Assembly: GCA_029532625.1 (NCBI GenBank)
Contig: JARFXM010000009.1
Coordinates: 1,674,001-1,738,000 of the forward strand
Direction of reading: 5' to 3'
Source: Lomentospora prolificans
Lineage: Eukaryota; Ascomycota; Sordariomycetes; Microascales; Microascaceae
Length of the DNA: 64,000 nt
Part shown: one piece after another, positions 12,982 to 25,014 of the stretch
Layout: each line of letters begins with the position of its first letter
How positions within the stretch are numbered: position 1 is the stretch's first letter
Notes under the pieces: model-generated
Databases searched by the model: none
The model's input: the letters and a program-made list of their open reading frames with translations, nothing else
What the model was told of the DNA's origin: nothing
Translations under genes and position numbers: made by a program

Positions 12982-14038
12982 TCAAACGGTGGTCGCAGCG
13001 GTGGACATCAATCGGTGCAGTATTGCTGCAGCAAGAATGACAATGAGGAATATTATCAGCTGGTCAAGCCAGCGTGGAACTCCGGGGGGCAAGGACGGAT
13101 GCTGTGCTTGCCCCACTCTCATTGAAACGGCAGGGCCGTTCTGGGTTGGAGATCGTCTAGAATTGGTCGCCCTAACTGCTGAGGCGGTACGGTTCAGATT
13201 CGACTCAGGACGAAGAGATCCAGAGTGGGTATCCGATTGTGCAGGAGGCGTCGCTTCGGCGGGCTGGTCCGGGCTTTTTCCTACCGTCGTCTCCGGTGAC
13301 ATCTCGTCCTTCCAGCCCATCTTTAGTTCCGAAGGTACCTCTATTTCTGGAGCCCCGGAGGATAGAATTCCATTAGACTCTGACTGTTCATGACAGTCTT
13401 TGATGATGTCGGCATTCGTCTTGCCACAAGCTGGACAGAGGTAGGAGAGGGACTCTGCCGCCAGATGTTTTCGAATCTGGTCGGTGGTATCGAGCCCCCC
13501 TAATTGGCCTTTGGCATCCGTCTCCATAAAGCTCCTTAGTCTAAGGAAAATTTAATGTCCGTGAGTTGCAGAAGAGGCACACAATGTGTAGGGGACTTAC
13601 GCAACAAGCGCTGTACGAATTCCCCATGCTGGCTGCCATGTCTCTTCGTGATGGCCACTAATGCTCAAGCAAATTTCTCGATTCGTTTCAAAACGGCCAC
13701 TGGGAGTCATGAATCTGAAGCTGGGAGGGCGGAGAGGATAGGCGGGGGGCAATACGATGCGCCCATGATAAATGCCTTGACTATAAACTGAGTTGGGGGG
13801 TCCCTTGAAGGTAAAGTGCCATTCGAACAGATCAGATTCTGAAGGCGCGGCACAGTAGTCGGGGGATGGCGAACTGGCTAGCTCCTGTGCTTCTTTCACT
13901 AGTTGTGCGGGTTAACGTGGTTTGTAGAGACGGGGCACGAGGTAGACCGGGGGGAAGATCATAGGTAAGATCATGGAGGGGCTGCTCACATATGCGCCGA
14001 ATAGTTGGCGACTTGCTGTTGAACTTTGCGGAATCCAT
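12982..14038 (-). CDS. UBC6: Ubiquitin-conjugating enzyme E2, ER tail-anchored (Ubc6/UBE2J family)
   Basis: Transfers ubiquitin to misfolded ER proteins with the Doa10 and Hrd1 ligases (ERAD). The ATG at 14038 gives MDSAKFNSKSPTIRRI, then an intron, then LKEAQELASSPSPDYCAAP. The UBC core shows FEWHFTFKGPPNSVYSQGIY, PPAYPLRPPSFRFMTPSGRF and the active-site block NREICLSISGHHEETWQPAW; the cysteine in ICLS is catalytic and the TPSGRF arrangement is typical of the Ubc6/UBE2J branch. A last intron (13541-13600) joins ALVA to LRSFMETDAKGQLGGL. The C-terminal half is polar and low in complexity and ends in one hydrophobic helix (LDQLIIFLIVILAAAIL) before a short luminal tail, which is the expected tail anchor. 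Total length is about 300 residues. Confidence 0.95.
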
Positions 14039-14782
14039 GACGGAAATCAAGACCTAGACACGAATATCTTTGTTTCCACTTCGCTGCCGCGCGGCTACAA
14101 AAAATCGAATCGCGATGGTGAGAGTGGACCAAGTATTTGGATTGAGGGGTGACGGAGGGAAGATGTGCCAGGTGGCCTTGTGTGGCTAAGCCTTGCCATG
14201 CAGTCTGCGTTGAAGTAGGAGCGGCTGTAAAGGTTTCCCCCAATCACGTCGCAGCGCCCACGCGAGCGTTCATAAGCCTCGTGGTTGTGCATGGTTATGT
14301 GTGGTTGTGTGGGTAATTGCCAGCAATGCTCGCGCCGCGGTACCTTGTTGCTTGTATTCATATTCTTAATGTATTACTGGGTTGACTATGCCATTACTGG
14401 TATGATCGTGGCATTAATATTATGATTGCATCGCACCGTGAGTGGTTTGACCTTTCAGATGGACCAATCAGCATGCATCGAGCCCGAAGGAGTGTCGACA
14501 GCTGGAGTCAGTTGACAAGAGAAAATGCTTATGTAACCGACGACTTCCACTTCCTTGTCTTCACCCTCTGTTCTCTCTCGCCCGACGTCTGTTTCATTCA
14601 AAGTTTAGATTTCCTGACATGGCCTAACGTTGCGCACTCCCCGTTACACCTCAAGGACAGAGCATTTGAATGCTTCAGAGACCCGGAATACGTTCTATCG
14701 AAAGACTGGCATTCCTTCTTCTGCTTCGTTTTGCCAATTGGCCTCATTCCTAGCCAAGCCACGCCCGTTCGATTCTTCGACC
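14039..14782. other. Bidirectional promoter region, UBC6 / complex I subunit
   Basis: 744 nt between divergent starts. Open frames overlap the leader of the plus-strand gene but show no family resemblance. Confidence 0.55.
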
Positions 14783-15098
14783 ATGTTCCCTCTAGGTCGA
14801 GCACCACCAGTTGCCCATGCCGGGTTTATCTATCGTTTTACGGCTAAAGCACTCGGAGCTGGGATGTGGTTTTTCGTATGACGGCCAACTCCTGCACAGA
14901 CTTCTTTGCAGCCTCGGATCAATTTTGCTAACCACACCTCTGCACAGCTCATGTACCGGGCTAAGAAGGACGGTATGTTGGGCCTTCGCGCTTGGCCGCA
15001 TTACTTTTGTTAGCTCGCTTTGTCGGAGATTCAAGCTGACTCATTGTATGCGCACAGGACCTGTACTACTTGGCTGGAAGCATCCTTGGGAACATTAA
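14783..15098 (+). CDS. Small accessory subunit of mitochondrial complex I (NDUFB2/AGGG-like)
   Basis: Three exons, each too short to stand out alone: 14783-14875, 14948-14972 and 15058-15098. Together they code 52 residues. The reading is MFPLGRAPPVAHAGFIYRF, then TAKALGAGMWFF, LMYRAKKDG and a terminal PVLLGWKHPWEH. The single hydrophobic segment followed by the basic YRAKKDG and the GWKHPW tail matches the fungal single-helix subunit of the NADH:ubiquinone oxidoreductase membrane arm. Donors are GTATGA and GTATGT; acceptors CACAG are preceded by CTAACC or CTGAC branch-like sites. The middle exon is only 25 nt. The frame is open upstream of the ATG, so a longer N-terminus cannot be excluded. 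The subunit name is inferred from recollection of fungal orthologs. Confidence 0.8.
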
Positions 15099-15292
15099 GC
15101 ATGGACAGTAAGAGGATGGGATATTATAGGCCGCATCGCTGCGCGCTCCGCGTCCTTACACGTCAGTCGACCGGGTTTGAGAGCACCTACACGAATGTCA
15201 GATTGAAAGCATGAGTTTCTACGGGTCAATGGCTCTAAGCCAGTACTCGTGGGGCTGCAACACGACGCTTATTTCCATTAGATTCGCTTTGT

Positions 15293-16602
15293 TCAGATTC
15301 TCGTGCCCATAGGGGGCTTCTCAAAGAGATAATGTGCAACACCCCATGTATCACCACCTTGATACGCGAAGAGTTCGGAGCAGGCCATATAGAAGATTTT
15401 CCACCGATTATACCATACTCGTGCCTTATCATCCCCATACGTCTGACTCAGGTGTGGCCAAATCCGCTGCTTGTTCTTGGTCATCTGTGCGAGCCAGTCC
15501 TATGCACACATGTTAACATGCAACTTTGCTTTCTTTTTATAAAGGTGTCGGGAATTTTTGCGGAAACATTAGGTCCTACGCAGCTCGCAACAGGAGTGTT
15601 GTCGACTCACCTCGCACGTCTTGGAGTAGTGTTTTCCGTTAATCCACCATTGGCGCTTGATCCTGAGGTCATTCTGGAAGTAGAGAAGCAAATCGGCGGA
15701 GGGCATAGTGCCGCCTGTGAAGAAATGGGTCGACATCCAGCCCTCTTCGTAATCATAAGGGGTCGACTTATGAGCAAAGAGGTGGACAAAGAGTTTGCCG
15801 CCCGGCTTAAGCGCCCCCGCAATCTTCGCCATGAGCAGCTCGTAGTTCTTCATATGCTCGAAAAGCTAGACACTTGTCAGTACCCAACGCGCGAGATTCA
15901 GTCCCTCTCGGGCTTCCCCATGTCACCACCCCCTCATGGGGTCTCAAACGGGTAGAATGCCCATGACGGTGCCCTTTCTCGCCACTTACCTCGATGGAGA
16001 CCACTCGGTCAAAAGATTCGGGTTCAAATTCATAGTCTACGATATTGCCCGTAAATACCTGGAGGTTGGTGAGATCCAGTTCTTTGGCCCTCCCGTCGAT
16101 GTATTCCTTTTGCGTTCTCGAATTGGATATTGCCGTTATCTTGGAGCCTGGGAAGCGCTCCGCAAAGTAGAGCGCACAAGAACCCCAACCACATCTACAT
16201 CGATAGTTAGTAACGCGTACGGCTGCTGGTTCCAGAAAGTCGCATTGCCCATCCGCCGGACTGCTCCGCAAAATGGTCCACGTACCCGAGATCAAGGATG
16301 CTCATGCCGTCCCTAAGCTCGGCCTTTTCCACGTACGCATCCAACATGGCGGTCTCGGCCTCGGCCAGCGTCTCGCTTCCCTTGGAATAAAGACAACACG
16401 AATACTTCATCCGGGGTCCCAGGCAAGCCGCCAGGACACCGGTCCCGACCTCGTAGTGCTGCTTATTCGCAGCCTCCGTCTCTACGGCCATGGGTCTGGT
16501 GCGCAGCTTTTCTATGTAGGCATTCTTCTGTTCCACGGCCTGCGACAAAGAGGTGCTAGCAATAGAAGCCAATCTTCCTTGGCAATTCCGCCGAATACCC
16601 AT
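15293..16602 (-). CDS. SAM-dependent methyltransferase of the cyclopropane-fatty-acid-synthase family
   Basis: The ATG at 16602 opens MGIRRNCQGRLASIAS. The body has KYSCCLYSKGSETLAEAETA, the SAM-binding glycine motif I restored by splicing (ILDLG joined to CGWGSCALYFAERFPG), ITAISNSRTQKEYID, then VVSIE joined to LFEHMKNYELLM, LKPGGKLFVHLFAHKS and WWINGKHYSKTCE. The last exon ends VAHYLFEKPPMGTRI. Three introns are supported by GTACGT, GTAAGT and GTGAGT donors. The fold and motifs are those of PF02353-type enzymes, which in plants include coclaurine N-methyltransferase and in bacteria cyclopropane synthases; fungal homologs carry both names in annotations. The true substrate is unknown. About 360 residues. 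Confidence 0.85.
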
Positions 16603-17249
16603 CCTGATGATGGGATGGGGAATAAACCCTCCATCAAGAAGCCACTCTAAGCAACCGCATTCGTCAATTGACCATCCACCTCTATTTGGTCCAAAGAGTG
16701 GGTGATAAGAGACTAACCAATATTAACCATTTCTGTCAGCTGTCGATTCACCTACTAAGACAATAGTTTCGTGTGGTCGGCAATGATGGTCCACTTGAAT
16801 TTTCACAATGGCGTCTAACAACACTTTGTTATTCAACCGGGGGGAGGAGACGAGAACTATCTGTTTAGGGGAGCTCCCGATTTATTTATCAGTATTCTTT
16901 GTCGTGCCAGAGAGATGACTTGAAACTTCGGAACCGACTGTGTCAAAGCATATTTTCGTCGGCGGATGGCTGGTGTTCCGTCCATGCGCTTGCAGGTCGA
17001 AACCTGACACGGACCTCTGTCTCGCTAACTCTAGCATCGTTATTCGTCCTTCAACGCAGAAAGAGGCGTACGATATATCCGTGCCAGCATACTCCAGTCT
17101 TTTGCATTCTTCACTAGTAGTACACTGGGCATTTAGGATCTAGTCAGCTGACCAGCCGGTCTCCTTTATCTTGGACGGTAGGAGGAACCGTAGGGTGGCC
17201 ATCAGTAAGGAGCGTTGTACTACAGCGGCGAACAGGATGGGCATGGGAT

Positions 17250-17285
<36 letters not shown>

Positions 17286-17574
17286 ACAGAGATCGACGCG
17301 TCATGTTCCCAAGACAAGGCAGTGGCAAAACACACGCAGGGACCGCATATAGGCGTGTGAAAAAAGAGGCACTCCTGCTGAAAATTGCAATTTTTACCGC
17401 TTTACTCGGTACACTCTAACGGGTCCATCTACAAAAATCTGGTGCGTAAACTCTTGCTCCAATCTAGATACTTCGTGCTGTTGTAGCTGTAGACAGATAC
17501 GCGGAAAGGAAAGAAAAAGAATCGGACCAATGCGAGCGTGAAGTCTGTGTAGCGTTCTCAGGATAGCCTCAGGA
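16603..17574. other. Intergenic with AT microsatellite
   Basis: 972 nt between two minus-strand genes, holding the methyltransferase promoter and the cotransporter 3' flank. An alternating AT repeat sits at 17252-17283. No gene is recognised. Confidence 0.6.
17252..17283. repeat. (AT)16 microsatellite
   Basis: Perfect alternating A/T for 32 nt in an intergenic spacer. Confidence 0.95.
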
Positions 17575-20500
17575 TTATAAGCCCACCGTCACGGTCATAC
17601 TGTTGCTCAGGATGAGTAGGACTGGGGGCAGCCCGTTACACAAAACTTCGACATCAGAAAGGTACCTCAGGGTTGCACCCTCGTCGAGGCACGTCCCGTC
17701 GCTTGGAATTGGAAGAGTGGTAAATATGATTGCGGTATCTGCACTGCTTTTCCGTATCAGCTCGTTTAGGATGAGGTGTTGGGCTCGGCTTGGGAGGTCA
17801 TTGAACGAAAGCGCAAGACTCTGGGTGGAGTAGGTGGAGGAGTCGTCACGCACGCTCTTCGGCGGCTCCATTCTGGTGCTGTTTAGCAGCTCCGGGATGT
17901 TTATCCTTTGATCAAGGTTGGGCTCGGACCGCGCTGTTCCACGACGATGGTGGTATAGAGGCTCCGAGAAAGAGACCCTTGAGCTCTCCGTTCCGTCATG
18001 GAGCTTAGAGTCAAGTGTTGACCTGCCGGGAAACCGACCGGTCGATGACTGGCGCGAGAGTGGGGGCCGTTCGGCCAGTGATGTAACCGGCGGCTGTGCA
18101 GGACCGGCGAACATGATTGTTGGTCCCGAGTGGCCTTCTACATCCGTTTTTGTCTCCGGTAGGGGCTTGCTAGTGAATCGCATGGCTGAAGACTGGCGGG
18201 AGAGGCCGGGCCGTGCCATCACAGAAGGGGTGCTCTCTCCGCCCTGAGACCGACGGTCTGCAAGCGTATCCCCATCTAGTCCGCGCATCAGGGTGGAGTT
18301 TTGATCAGAGGCCACACGTGGAAGTCGCGGCTGTCGGATAGGCGAGTAAAGTCGAGGCGGGCTCGGAAGTGGTGGGTCCGCCTTCTCGTCCGCGGTCTCA
18401 GCGAATCCTTGTAACACCGGCGCATCGTGTTCATCGTGATTTAGATTCAAAGTTTGGGACGCGAAAGAAGGAAGGTTTTGCCTTTGATCCTCTTGTCTAC
18501 CTCGTAGCTGAGGCTGGGTAACTTTGTTATTTGACGGCGACAAGTATTTTTCGGGGCGGCCGGGCAGCGAAATAGAGCCGTAGGAGGGTGTGTGGCCGTT
18601 GTTTACTCTTGGTGGTTTACGCCGCCGCCGGCCGTGTGGCTCATAGTTCCGCTTTGACGAGCCGTGATCTCGCAACGCATCTCCAAAACTTCGTCGGCGG
18701 AGGACCGATCCTAGCAGTGGCCGTGTTGAAGGTTCAGCGCCCTCGACGCCACCGTCGCTCGCAGGGCTGTGGGCTCTAGTTTCAAGATCCGAGTCCGATA
18801 TCCCACCCTTGGAGTCAGCGTCACTATTTTCCCCATCGCTATCTAACCGATCCAACTGGTCAATCTGGTCATCAAACGCATCATCTCCTAGGCGATGGGT
18901 GTGGATGCCCACGTTGACTCCGAGTCGGGCGAGCCTTGATACGCTTGGCTTTGACTGTAGGTCCCGTAGATCCGCTACACTAGCGTGGCGCTTGGCAAGA
19001 TTGATCGCCTCGTACTGGGGGCTGTGAGCTACTGGAAGGACTGTTGGCGCATCTAGGATAGAAGCTAGGGAGCCCATCTCTTGAGAGGGGCTCACTGGTC
19101 TCTGGAGCCCTCGAAGCTGCTTCAGGTCCTCCCACCAATCTTCGCCCTCGAGGGTCGTATTCACCACGTCGCTCAAGTCATCGTCCTCACAACGTCCGTT
19201 GATGATGGCCTCATAAGTTCGGAGGTCTCCAGACGCGAGACAAAAAACACAGGTAACTGCCTCGATGCGCAACTTATCAAGGAGCGTTCTCACGCGCATT
19301 ATTTCTTCCCCTACCTCGCTCTCATACTCGACGAAGACGAGGACGCGCAGCTTATACGCCTTCCTCCATGCGGGGACGCTATTGAGGATATAACCGAGCT
19401 GCAGAATCAATGTGTCTATAGGCCAGCATCGCGGCGGGTTAGCGTACTGTCATGGAGGCGTTGGGGGGGCGGAGAAAGAGACGGGACTTACATGTGTCAA
19501 AGTTAGTCGTCAATATGCTTTTGCCGTCAGAGAGTATTTCGGCGGACATCTGTATGGGCCAGAGGTCGATATATTTCTTGGAATTGGAGCCGTCCTGCCT
19601 TGGCATCTCTAGCTGCTCACATCCTTTGCCTACGGCAACGTTGAGCTTGTATCGGAGAGTCAAATCCTCCAGGATAGTCATGTAGTCCATTGCCGACATC
19701 ATTTCCTCCGTCCTTATGACGTCAGTTGGTAAAAACCCTTCGAGCAAGCGAGCGGCAGTGTCTCCTCGCCGACGATTGGCGGCCTTCGCAGCAGGTCTCT
19801 TCGCTTTGGAGGTGGGTGAGGTTGGTGCACTGGGGATTGGCGCAAGTGGGCGTGTTCGCCGGAGTTCATCCATATTATAAAATCCCAGGACTGCAATGTT
19901 CGGACGCATGCCACCGAGTCCGGCAGATAGAATCAGATTTCTAATACCCCAGGTTATAGAGGGGGACATTGTCAGCTGGACAAAGGCCTTCAGGCGAGGG
20001 ATCTCAGATATAAAGTTTGCCCATGCGTGCTGCTGGAGCTTGGCTTCATGAACACCAGTGTTGAAATCGTCCGTAACGATTACATGGCCTAGAATGTAGA
20101 GGGCTCCTTTCTTCATTGAATTGCAGAGCTGGATAAGTCGCGTTTGATGTCTTGGGTTGTTGACTAAAAGAATTATCTGAGGTCGCCAGAACTTGATATG
20201 TTCAGGCTTGAGTCTTAGTAGGTATTTTCGAACTTGGTGGTAGATGAGATTCTGCGAAACGTCGCCCCACCGTTTCGGAGGGGAGAGGTAATGGATCAGG
20301 GAGAATAAAAAGATCACGAGGCAGACTGAAGCAGCCGCATATGTCTCATCAGTGAAGAACATGGCCGAGGCGGACATGAACGAGCCGGCAAGAGCGGCCT
20401 GCCAACTGAAGAACTTAAACCCGGGACGAAAATTTGGCGCCGATCCAACCTTAAGAAGGAAGCATGCTAGGTTCATGACGAAGAAGGTCATCTAGATAGA

Positions 20501-21847
20501 GCGTAAGAAGTGTTAGATGAGGGACATTCTCAGCACATCCGTGAGAAGAGCGTGGAGGGTGGGAAGTCAGACCTGATATCCCATGGAGATGAAAGTGGCG
20601 ATTTGGTTTAGATCAGCGAGAAGCGCAAACTGAGCGATAGCATAGGTCAGAAGCATGGCAAAGACGGGCTCGTCTCCGTTTCGGGTACCGCGGGCGAACG
20701 GAGCTAGGCCAGGGAGGAGCTTGTCTCTCGTCAGAGCCTGGAGCAGTTTGGCGGATCCGATTACGCCCATGAGAGCGGAAAACACCGTCACGGCGCATTC
20801 CCCAGCAAATATTAATATGGGGGAAATATTGGTTTCGGGAATCACATTCGCATTTCTGAGGAAGGAATCATGGGTAGTACTAGCCGCCATTGAGATTATG
20901 ACGATGAGGTATGCGACGAAAGTCGTCAGCATCGCCCAGAGAGTGCCCCTAGGGATGGCCTTGCTCGGGTTTCTAAGATCCCCTGACATCGAGGCGCCTG
21001 CGAATATACCTGAGGTAGCCGGGAAAAGAATGCCAAAGAGGTCTCGGAAAGTCGTCAGACCCTTGAACGACGCCTCCTCAGAATGCGGCAGCAAGTTATC
21101 TCGCAAGGTGTGGAGACTAATCCCCGTGAACTCGATACCCAGATCTTCATCATGGAACGGCCGTTTGACCAAAGCGGAGACGGGAATAGTGAGTATCGCA
21201 ACGGACAGGATGATGAGGAGGGCGTTGCTAGCTTTGGCGAAGATGGCACTGCCGGCCATGCAGAGAGACGTACAGGCGAGGAGAGCGAAGGTCTGCAGAG
21301 CATAGCCCTGCCAGTATCCTTGAGGAAAAGCAGGCCCGATGTTCAATCTAATGCAATCGATGAGACCCACAACATTAAGGGCCGTATTCAATACTTGGGA
21401 GAGGTAGAATAAGAGGCCAATAGAACCTCCGAACTCCGGACCTAGAGACCTGGAAATGAGATAGTAGGCACCGCCTCCTTTCACCTCCCCATTCGACGCG
21501 ATAGCCGAAAGCGATAAGGTTGTGATAAAGTCAACAATGTACGCGGTAACTAGGAGACCTGATTGTGGTTATGGGCATCATTAGTTTGGGAAGGAGGCAG
21601 GCAAGGGACAGTCGCTTGGCGTTCCAAGAATCGAACATACCTAGTATCCCAAGCAGTCCGATCTGGCCAAGAATGAGGCCGAACCTCAAAAACATGAGGA
21701 TGCTGAGGATACTGAGGCAGACAGGAATATACACGCCGGATAGGACGCCCAACTTTCCCGCCTTCCTCGCATGCTCTTGACCCCTTGATCCCGCCATGAT
21801 GCCCCTGACGCGCGCTGCCAACTCCTCATCGAGCTTGCGAGCAGGCA
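17575..21847 (-). CDS. VHC1: Cation-chloride cotransporter, SLC12 family (Vhc1-like, vacuolar); 5' end unresolved
   Basis: Couples K+ and Cl- movement across the vacuolar membrane (yeast Vhc1) and is related to mammalian KCC/NKCC proteins. The first clear exon reads VPARKLDEELAARVRG and then GVLSGVYIPVCLSILSILMF. After an intron come TAYIVDFITTLSLSAIAS, NGEVKGGGAYYLISRSLGPE (the SLC12 signature), about 11 membrane segments and GIFAGASMSGDLRNPSKAIP. The soluble C-terminal half has LVNNPRHQTRLIQLCNSMKK and LRVLVFVEYESEVGEEI, followed by a long polar insert (about 18000-19000) and the terminal LILSNSMTVTVGL. Introns near 21560-21640, 20492-20570 and 19409-19490 are consistent in frame. The protein is about 1340 residues. 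There is no ATG in frame before VPARKLDEEL and a stop lies just upstream, so a 5' exon is missing. A splice acceptor AAAAG before TGCC (21847) is likely, and I cannot place the exon that precedes it. Confidence 0.9.
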
Positions 21848-23131
21848 CTTTTACGACCGATGTTAATGGAGGTTAAACGGTGTGTCGACATCCGGTTGGG
21901 CGAGTACGATTGGGAGTCGCAACATGGAGGGCCCACGAAAACACTGTCAAACCGACACGCGGGCGTGGATGTTGGACTACGGGGCGGGGCATATATGGAG
22001 GAGTAGGCAAGAGGAAAAAGGGGGGGGGGGGGGGGGGGGGGGAATAATGACCACGGATGAAGATGAACGATCAATTGATCACGCCGAACACTAGACCAGC
22101 CAAACGAACATGCTCTAAAAAAGGATAACAAAAAGAAAAGAAAGGACAAAACCCGAAGGTAGGGAAGCCCTGAGGATGAAGGACCACGAGAGGAACTCCC
22201 AGGGAGAAAATGGAGGCGAGGGAGTTAAGAGGATCGATGCCTGATGCGTGAAAGTCACGAAAACCAAGTTTTGGAGCCAAGTTTGCGAATCCAAGGCCGG
22301 CTTGGGGTGACTCGCAGAATCTGAGTGGTCTGCGGGCAATTAGAGCCTGGTAGTAAAATGGCAGGAGTAATCTAAATATCAATCGAGTCCCAATGACGGG
22401 TCAATGCATGTGGACGACACAATAATAAGCTGAGTTACACCGACATGATCCATGGTTTACTGCCCCTAAGCCTAAGACGTCAGTGGTAAGAGCGCTGGCC
22501 ACAGGTCCCGCCTGAATCCCACAGCACTAACCCCCAGAGCAAATGGCACGCCAGCAAGATTAAAATAGAACCGTCCATGACAGGCCAGAGCCCTGAGGCA
22601 ATTCCCTTTAAGCACAGTGCTGGCTGAGAGCGTGAGCGCCCAGCATCAATGATTGATATTGGTCATGGTGTGAACGAACCAATACTTGTATAATCGAGGG
22701 TCATGAGGCCAACAAGCCGAGCGGCGCTCGCCCGCATATCCCGTGTGATGTGGCTTTTATTGAGCCTTCAACGTTTTACGTACGGGCAACTTGACCCCTC
22801 GTAGCGACTAGCATCAAATTACCAAATCCTGTGCTGCTAAAGCACTGAGTAGTCTGTGCCTCCTTGACCTTAACTCGGACGCGGGGAAAAAATGGAGAAA
22901 CACCAGTATGTGACGCCTTCAAGTATCAATGTATGCCATGCGATTTGCATGTGTAAACGAGTATCGACCCAGCTTTGGAATTAAAATTCAAATATGATTT
23001 AACGTTCCCCTGTTGGAATGTGCTCTTTGAATGCTCAATCATCCATATCCATCTAGAGCTCCGCCGTGATTCTGTCCGACCTCATGCCCTCTAAAGCCAA
23101 GATAAAGAATGTCGCTAGGGTGTTGTTGAGC
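21848..23131. other. Intergenic: likely holds the cotransporter's first exon and promoter; poly-G tract
   Basis: 1.28 kb upstream of the cotransporter and downstream of PRP45. The missing initial exon of the cotransporter should lie here. A 23-nt G run occupies 22020-22042. The rest shows only short open frames. Confidence 0.5.
22020..22042. repeat. Poly-G homopolymer, 23 nt
   Basis: An uninterrupted G run about 170 nt upstream of the first clear cotransporter exon. The length is likely to vary or be mis-called. Confidence 0.95.
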
Positions 23132-25014
23132 CTAGTCACCGCCGTCATCGTCATCACCGACCCTTGTCCGTTTTGTCTTGCGTGAATTATCTTCTTCTTG
23201 TAGTCCATATCCTCGCTTCGAAGCTGGCGCCTGCTCAACTTCTGATAGAAACTTATCCACATTGAAAGGATCCGCCGTTTCCTTTTCAAACTGCACGGGG
23301 CCCTCACGCGCCTAGCCAAACGAACGAATCAAATTAGCCTCAAGAAACCTGGTGAATGGGGGACGTAAGACGGTAAATACTTACCTCTGCTTCCTCGGCG
23401 CCCTTAAACTTGCCCCTGCCGAGCACCTCTCCGAAGCGAGATGACTTTTGAATTCGTTCCATTTCCTTCTCTCCGGCGTCCTCGTCGTCATCGTCCATAT
23501 TTGCCCTCGGTCGGTAGATACTGCTGATGGCGTCCTGGGCCGCAAACAAAGGTTTGTCGTATGGGTTGTCCTCGTTGAATCCCGCGTGGAATCCACTTGA
23601 CTGGTTGAAGAGGCGAGAATCATACATGGACTCTTTGGACTGCGTCGGCTTCGCCAGTCCGAGAGCGATCTTCTCCGATATATCGCGGTTTTGCTCCCTG
23701 GCCATGACCTGAACACGCCTCTCAGCTCCCATGCGAGACTGTCGCAACTTCCTTTTTTCTTCTTGCTGACGTTCTCTCCTTGCCTCATCTCGTATCCTTC
23801 GCCCAGAGCCATCGCTACCACTCTCACTATCCGAGTCAGAGTACGACCCACCCTCACTATATGAACGAGACCGCGACCGCCGCGACCGATCCCGGTTTCC
23901 GGTACCTTCCTCGCGCGCTTTGGCAGCCAGTAGCCGTAGATTTTCCTCCTTCTGAGCCTTTTCCTTTTCCGCGAGCCTTTGTTGCATAAGCGACCTTTGT
24001 CTAACTTCCTCGCGAGCGTGCCTATCAGCCATGAATAGGGCCTCTGAGAACTGGGCAAATTTGTCGTTGATCGCCACTTCTTGTAGGCCCCTGCCGTCCG
24101 CCGCTAACCGCTTGTCAAGCGGCACAGTAAAGCCCTTTGGGTTCTTCCAGTTAGACACAGGCGGCGGTATCCTCCACATTTCTTGATCCTCGGCCGTGAG
24201 TTTCCTTGGTGGGGAGTGCATGACCGGTGGTGGGGGGGAGGGTGGTCCCCGAGGTATTTTTTTGTGTTTGAATTTCGGCGGCTCCATGGGATCCTTCTGC
24301 CGCTCAACAATTTTCATTATACGGTCCTGCTTCTTAGAATTGTCCCCAAATTGACTTGCAGGGGTGTACTTCACAAAGGTTGTCTGGCGTTGGCCTGTAT
24401 TGACCGTCTTGGGCTTCTGTGCGGCAACTGCGCTGTTGACTAGTGCAGCCAGCGCATTTTTTGTCCTCTCCGCGGTCGCCTCCACCTCCTCTTGATTCGG
24501 ACGCGAAAGATCGATTTCTCCAGCCTCTGCCCTCTGGCGTAACGGTATTAGGTCCTTAAAAGAGGTGTGGATGATGCGCTTCTCTGAGTGGCCCTGCCTC
24601 GCAATCGCATCATACTTTACTTTCCCCTCGGAGTCAACCTGCACGGAGAGCGCGTTACTTGGTGTAGCCGATTTATTTCCCAGGTCGAGGGGATATTGTG
24701 CCACCGGAATCTCGGGGAACGCACCACCGTCGCCAAAGTCTTCGGGGTTTCGAGGTCGCCATCCTCTTCTCTGTCCATAAGGGGGCGGTCCAGATTGCTA
24801 TCGTTCGAGAAACCACAGAGTTAGCCCGAACTACCTATATAGTTATTGGGAAAAGCCGATAACTTACTCTTAGCACTATCTGCGTGTCATCGAGCTGCCC
24901 AGGTCCAACTACACGGACACCCCGTTGCTGTGTTCGGGTAGGCACCTCTTCGCTTTCCCCTGTGTATTTTGGGGTCGGCAGGGATGCGGCGAGAGATTGC
25001 GCAATTGACGCCAT
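23132..25014 (-). CDS. PRP45: Pre-mRNA-processing protein 45 (SNW/SKIP domain spliceosome component)
   Basis: A scaffold of the activated spliceosome (NineTeen-related complex), homologous to human SNW1/SKIP. The ATG at 25014 opens MASIAQSLAASLPTPKYTG; an intron follows VLR, and the second exon begins QSGPPPYGQRRGWRPRNPE. Conserved SNW blocks are GGAFPEIPVAQYPLDLG, IVERQKDPMEPPKFKHKKIP, the diagnostic PPPVSNWKNPKGFTVPLDKR, and EALFMADRHAREEVR. A Ser-Arg stretch (RSRRSRSRSYSEGG) sits in the middle. The end has YDKPLFAAQDAISSIYRP and SSRFGEVLGRGKFKGA. A final intron joins to a last exon reading GPVQFEKETADPFNVDKFL and an Asp-rich tail. About 580 residues, which is normal for fungi. Confidence 0.95.

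Noticed and set aside
18000..19506. Plus-strand open frames opposite the cotransporter C-terminal half
   Set aside because: They are shadows of the minus-strand exon, which carries clear SLC12 C-terminal sequence.
22455..22520. A tRNA-like string (GTCAGTGGTAAGAGCGCTGG followed by a weak B-box-like GCCTGAATCCC)
   Set aside because: I could not pair an acceptor stem or a convincing anticodon arm. The B box deviates from GGTTCGANNCC. A covariance search (tRNAscan-SE) would settle it.
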